From: Myxococcales bacterium
GTDB taxonomy: Bacteria > Myxococcota > Myxococcia > Myxococcales > Anaeromyxobacteraceae
Assembly: GCA_021784995.1 (NCBI GenBank)
Contig: JAJYHA010000080.1
Span: 1 to 7,414 of the forward strand
DNA: 7,414 bases
Direction of reading: 5' to 3'
Each line of letters starts with the position of its first letter. Positions within the stretch are counted from its first letter, which is position 1. The notes beneath the pieces were generated by a model. The model worked only from the letters and a program-made list of their open reading frames with translations, ran no database searches and was not told the origin of the DNA. Both the position numbers and the translations under genes were made by a program. Of this stretch, positions 4,132 through 7,414 are shown piece by piece.

Positions 4132-5585
4132 CCTCGAGCGCCGGCGCATCGTCCGCAGGCGACCCGGCCCACCAGCCGGCGGCGCCAGCTCCGGCGCCCG
4201 CCCGGAGGTACTGGCTCGACTGGCAGCGCGGCCTGGCCGTGCTCTTCATGGTCGAGGTCCACGTCCTCGACGCCTGGACCGTCCCCGGCGGCCGGCTCGG
4301 CCACGAACGGCTCTACGACGCGCTCCAGTTCATCGGGGGGCTCGCCGCCCCCGGGTTCCTCTACATGGCGGGGATCTCCCAGTCGCTCGCCGATCAGGCG
4401 GCGGCGCGGCGCGGGGCGGGGCCGGCGGCCCGTCGGAGCGCGGCGGTCGGCCGGGGGATCTGGCTCCTCGGCGTCGCCTACCTCTTCCGGATCTTCTCCT
4501 TCGTGGCCGGCGGCGCCTGGGGCCCGGGCTGGGGGCTGCCCTACGTCCTCGGCGTCGACGTCCTGGCGGTGGTCGGCTTCGGCGCGACCCTCGCCGTCAA
4601 GCTCGGCGCCTGGCACCCCCGCCGCCCCCGGCTCGTCCTCTGGGGCGGGCTCGGCCTCGTCCTCGCCGACTTCCTCTGGAAGGGGGGCTGGCGCTGGGAC
4701 GGCTGGCAGGACGTGGTCAAGGTGGACGTCCTCAACGTCATCGCCGTCGGGATGGTCGCCTCCGCCTGGCTCGGGATCGGACGGCGTCGCTGGGTCGGCG
4801 TCTCCCTGGAGGCGGCGGCGGCGGTCCTCGCGATCCTGGCGACGCCCTGGATCGCGGTCTGGCTCGGCTGGCGGGATCAGCCGGAGCAGCTCGCCCGGCT
4901 CGCCGCGCACCCCCTCGAGCGGCTGCTCGACGTCCCGCTCGCCTACCTGCACGGCCGTCCGCCGCGCAGCCAGTTCGACCTGTTCAACTGGATCGCCTTC
5001 CTGCTCGCCGGGGCGGCGATCGCGCCGCTCGCGACCGGGCGGAGCCGGCCGGTCGCGCTCCTCTCCCTGGCGGCGGCGCTCCACCTCCTCGGCCGGGCGA
5101 TCGATCCGCTCCTCCGGCTCCCCTCGGTCGAGCCCGGCTTCTGGTGGCGCGAGTCGCCGAGCTGGTTCCTCACCCGGCTCGCGATCTGCGTCGCGATCTC
5201 CGGCGCCCTCCAGCTCGTCCCGGGGCGGGCGGAGCCGCTCCTGCGGTGGCTCTCGCTGCTCGGCCGGCAGTCGCTGCCGGGGTACATGGTCTCGGTGGAG
5301 CTGACCTACGGCGGGGCGGCCGGAGCCCTCCAGCTCGTCCCGGGGCGGGCGGAGCCGCTCCTGCGGTGGCTCTCGCTGCTCGGCCGGCAGTCGCTGCCGG
5401 GGTACATGGTCTCGGTGGAGCTGACCTACGGCGGGGCGGCCGCCGCCCTCGCCCGCGCGGTGCCGATGCCGTGGGTGGTCGGCCTGATGGTCGACATGGC
5501 GCTCGCGACCTGGGTCGCCTGCCGAGCCTGGGAGTGGTGGACCGGCCGCGAGCGCCGGCGAGCCGCCGCCAGCTCAGCCGCCTGA
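4128..5585 (+). CDS. Multi-pass membrane protein, DUF1624 / heparan-alpha-glucosaminide N-acetyltransferase-like, with internal 40-aa duplication
   Basis: A 485-aa integral membrane protein of the DUF1624/HGSNAT-like acyltransferase group, relatives of which acetylate sugars across the membrane. After a Pro/Ala-rich cytoplasmic leader (1-26) comes [20 protein letters not shown] (27-46), the family's opening helix. Its conserved D31, R34 and H45 include the likely acyl-relay histidine. About a dozen hydrophobic segments follow, for example 62-83, 108-127, 139-160, 200-218, 225-247, 281-303 and 346-363. The C-terminal [20 protein letters not shown] is the common 'LGRxSLxxYxxHxEL' segment with the His replaced by Ser. 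It occurs twice, at residues 359-398 and 399-438. Without the extra copy the protein would be 445 aa. The GTG start overlaps the infA stop and has no good ribosome site, so re-initiation is likely. The substrate is unknown. Confidence 0.85.
   Translation: MTSSAGASSAGDPAHQPAAPAPAPARRYWLDWQRGLAVLFMVEVHVLDAWTVPGGRLGHERLYDALQFIGGLAAPGFLYMAGISQSLADQAAARRGAGPAARRSAAVGRGIWLLGVAYLFRIFSFVAGGAWGPGWGLPYVLGVDVLAVVGFGATLAVKLGAWHPRRPRLVLWGGLGLVLADFLWKGGWRWDGWQDVVKVDVLNVIAVGMVASAWLGIGRRRWVGVSLEAAAAVLAILATPWIAVWLGWRDQPEQLARLAAHPLERLLDVPLAYLHGRPPRSQFDLFNWIAFLLAGAAIAPLATGRSRPVALLSLAAALHLLGRAIDPLLRLPSVEPGFWWRESPSWFLTRLAICVAISGALQLVPGRAEPLLRWLSLLGRQSLPGYMVSVELTYGGAAGALQLVPGRAEPLLRWLSLLGRQSLPGYMVSVELTYGGAAAALARAVPMPWVVGLMVDMALATWVACRAWEWWTGRERRRAAASSAA
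5203..5442 (+). repeat. In-frame 120-bp tandem duplication
   Basis: Bases 5205-5322 recur exactly at 5325-5442: 118 identical bases at a period of 120. The units differ at the left edge, where GGC (5202-5204) becomes GGA (5322-5324). The result is two exact 40-residue copies in the membrane acyltransferase-like protein. CGCCCTC occurs at both outer borders (5204-5210, 5444-5450), a possible slippage microhomology. Confidence 0.97.
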
Positions 5586-7414
5586 CCGGTCCCCGGCGGG
5601 CGCGGGCGGGGGCGGGGCGCCGCCGGGCAGGAGGGCGCGCCCACCGGCGAGGAGGACCGGCGCGGCGAGCTCGCGCGCCAGCTCCGCCTCGGTGAGCGCG
5701 CCCCCGGTCTCCATCCGCCGGAGCAGATCGTCGACGCGGGCCCGGAACCAGGGATCGGCCTCTCCACCGAGCGCGAGCTCCCCGTACCGCGCCGGGTTGG
5801 GGATGAGGACCGCCAGGAGACAGGCCTCGCGTGGCGAGAGGTCCCGCGCGTCCTTGCCGAGGTACAGGCGCGCGGCCGGTCCGATGCCGCGCAGCCCGCG
5901 GCCCCACTCGATCACGTTCAGGTAGATCTCGAGGATCCGGGCCTTGGAGAGGCTCCCCTCCAGGGCGACGGTGAGGAGGGCCTCCTGGAGCTTCCGCGCG
6001 AAGGTCCGCGCGGGCGAGAGGTAGAGGTTCTTCGCCAGCTGCTGGGTGATGGTCGATCCCCCGCGCACGACGCGCCCGGTCTCGGCGCCCTCGGCCAGCG
6101 CGTTCCGGAGCTCGTCGAAGTCGAACCCCTGGTGCGCGAAGAAGCCGGCGTCCTCGCTGGTGGTCAAGGCGCGGAGCGTCGTCTCGGAGAGCGCGGAGAC
6201 GGGGACGAAGTCCGGGTTCCCGGGGCCGACCCGGATGACCGGTCCGCCGCCCGGGGGGTGGAAGCTGAACGGGGATCGGAGCGGGGGCGGCGGGCCGGCG
6301 CGGGAGGCGCGGCGGAGCGGAGAGAGGTCGACGGTCCCGCTCACCGTCCAGGCGTCCGGTTGCTGGAGGGGGCCGGCGATCGCGAGGGAGGCGCCGAACG
6401 CCCCCGGCGGCCGCGGCGCCGAGGGGCCGAGCTCGAGCCCCGGCGGCAGGGCGTCGGCCAGGGCGCCGAAGTCGACCGGCGCGAGCCCGAGCTCCAGGGC
6501 GAGGATCCTCGGGGCGGCGAGGCCGAGCTCGCCGCGCGCCTCGACGAGCAGCGGCGCGAGCGGGCGCAGGCTCGCGCGCCGGAGGAGGATCCGGCCGGCG
6601 CCGGCCGGCACCGCGAGGGCGAACTCGGCGGACGGCGCGAAGGGGCCGACCGGCCCGGCGCCGAGCCGCGCTCCCTCCAGGAGGAGGTCGGCGCCGCGGA
6701 GGGAGACGACCACCTCGACGCCGGCGAGGTCGGCCGACGCCCGGGCGTCGACCGACAGGCTCCCGGCGGCGACGCGAACGGGGAGCCGCGCCGGGAGCGC
6801 CGACAGGTCGGCCGCCGCCAGCTCCAGGTGCGCCGCGGCGGTCCAGACGCCGGGCGCGCCCGTGCCCCGGGGAGGTCGGGAGACGGTCGCCCGGAGGGCG
6901 CCGCCGGCGGGGAGGCGGAGCGCGGCCTCGATCCGGTCGCCCGGCGGGCCGCGGTCGCGCCGGAGGCGCCCCCGCATCGGCCCCAGGCGGACGGCGTCGC
7001 CGGGCGCGCCGAGGACGACGGTGAGGTCCTCGAAGTACAGGGTCGGGTCGGGCGCGGGCGGCGGCGCCGCCCGGGCGCCCGGGGGGAGCGACGGGGCGCC
7101 CCGCAGCCGCTCGGCCAGGGCCGCCAGCTCGCGTCCCCCCGGTCCGGGCGTGAGCTCCACGCCGAGGAGCTGGACCGACGCCGGCTCGAGCCGGCCGCGC
7201 CAGAGCGCCGCCCAGGCGGGCCGGACCCGCAGCCGCTCGACCCGCAGGAGCGGCGGCGCGCCCCTCCCGGTGGCCGGGACGACGGCCGGACCGAGCTCCG
7301 CCCGGAAGAGCCAGTCGATCCGGCAGCGTTCGCCGAGCTCGACCTCGCCGAGCCGCGCGCGGAGCGCCTGGAGGGCGCGGGCGCGCAGCCGCGTGCGCAC
7401 CGCCGGCCGGTCCG
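5574..7414 (-). CDS. AsmA-like region fused to GT51 peptidoglycan glycosyltransferase (5' end outside window)
   Basis: The frame stays open to the window edge, so the N-terminus is missing. The GTG at 7400 is only the first visible start and gives 608 aa. Residues 1-380 look AsmA-like: RTRLRARALQALRARLGEVE resembles the stretch just after the AsmA membrane helix, followed by long beta-rich stretches (VERLRVRPAW, VQLLGVELTP, LYFEDLTVVL). Residues about 390-545 are a complete GT51 domain, which polymerises lipid II into glycan strands. Its motifs are SEDAGFFAHQGFD (415-427, catalytic E416), GGSTITQQLAKNLYL (447-461), ARKLQEA (468-474, second Glu E473), KARILEIYLNVIEWG (486-500) and RLYLGKDARDLSPREA (511-526). 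No transpeptidase domain follows, only a short Pro-rich tail. It is therefore a monofunctional glycosyltransferase with a large, probably periplasmic, N-terminal extension. It overlaps the opposing gene by 12 bases at the 3' ends. Confidence 0.9.
   Translation of the reverse strand, partial: DRPAVRTRLRARALQALRARLGEVELGERCRIDWLFRAELGPAVVPATGRGAPPLLRVERLRVRPAWAALWRGRLEPASVQLLGVELTPGPGGRELAALAERLRGAPSLPPGARAAPPPAPDPTLYFEDLTVVLGAPGDAVRLGPMRGRLRRDRGPPGDRIEAALRLPAGGALRATVSRPPRGTGAPGVWTAAAHLELAAADLSALPARLPVRVAAGSLSVDARASADLAGVEVVVSLRGADLLLEGARLGAGPVGPFAPSAEFALAVPAGAGRILLRRASLRPLAPLLVEARGELGLAAPRILALELGLAPVDFGALADALPPGLELGPSAPRPPGAFGASLAIAGPLQQPDAWTVSGTVDLSPLRRASRAGPPPPLRSPFSFHPPGGGPVIRVGPGNPDFVPVSALSETTLRALTTSEDAGFFAHQGFDFDELRNALAEGAETGRVVRGGSTITQQLAKNLYLSPARTFARKLQEALLTVALEGSLSKARILEIYLNVIEWGRGLRGIGPAARLYLGKDARDLSPREACLLAVLIPNPARYGELALGGEADPWFRARVDDLLRRMETGGALTEAELARELAAPVLLAGGRALLPGGAPPPPAPAGDRSGG

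Noticed and set aside
4611..4626. Second TGGCAC with GG and GC ten bases apart (sigma-54-like)
   Set aside because: It lies inside the membrane protein coding region, the -12 block is CCGCC rather than TTGCW, and no gene start follows.
4116..5084. Minus-strand 322-residue open frame opposite the membrane acyltransferase-like gene
   Set aside because: Low-complexity Arg/Glu/Pro-rich antisense product; the sense strand encodes recognisable membrane helices and the family's opening motif.
1..7414. CRISPR array, tRNA, rRNA, insertion sequence or phage elements
   Set aside because: No regularly spaced repeats, tRNA-like cloverleaf, rRNA segment, transposase or integrase sequence was found. The only long repeat is the 120-bp tandem duplication.

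Overview
This is a very GC-rich bacterial window with densely packed genes and a strong GC bias at third codon positions. The lineage is inferred, not shown. The base composition, an apparent sigma-54 promoter, an AsmA-like/GT51 fusion and a Cys-containing MltG tail would suit Myxococcota or a related former deltaproteobacterial group. No rRNA, tRNA, CRISPR array, insertion sequence or phage gene was seen.

Left part (1-1849): the 3' end of mutY (DNA repair glycosylase, C-terminal 8-oxoG-recognition domain) runs rightward. It collides tail to tail, with a 28-bp overlap, with a leftward two-gene operon. That operon is ruvX (YqgF-family RNase H-fold protein) then mltG (endolytic murein transglycosylase), joined by an ATGA stop/start overlap. 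A sigma-70-like promoter sits directly against the ruvX GTG, suggesting a leaderless or nearly leaderless mRNA.

Middle part (1850-3437): a 186-bp divergent intergenic region carries that promoter and, facing right, a good match to a sigma-54 -24/-12 promoter. Downstream is a two-gene unit. The first gene encodes a 318-aa low-complexity protein with a hydrophobic core and a C-terminal coiled coil. The second encodes a 145-aa TPR protein that resembles SycD/LcrH-type class II secretion chaperones. This substrate/chaperone-like pair is the least explained and most interesting part of the window.

Right-middle part (3438-5585): a sigma-70-like promoter with an inverted repeat over its -10 drives a cold-shock protein with an approximately 80-nt leader. 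After two GC-rich hairpins comes infA (IF-1), which overlaps by GTGA a multi-pass membrane protein of the DUF1624/heparan-alpha-glucosaminide N-acetyltransferase-like family. That membrane protein contains a near-perfect in-frame 120-bp tandem duplication (40 residues).

Right end (5574-7414): a leftward gene, cut by the window edge, encodes a long AsmA-like N-terminal region fused to a complete GT51 peptidoglycan glycosyltransferase domain. It overlaps the acyltransferase-like gene tail to tail by 12 bp. Envelope functions therefore dominate (MltG, GT51, membrane acyltransferase), with translation and stress genes (csp, infA) and an orphan secretion-like pair between them.
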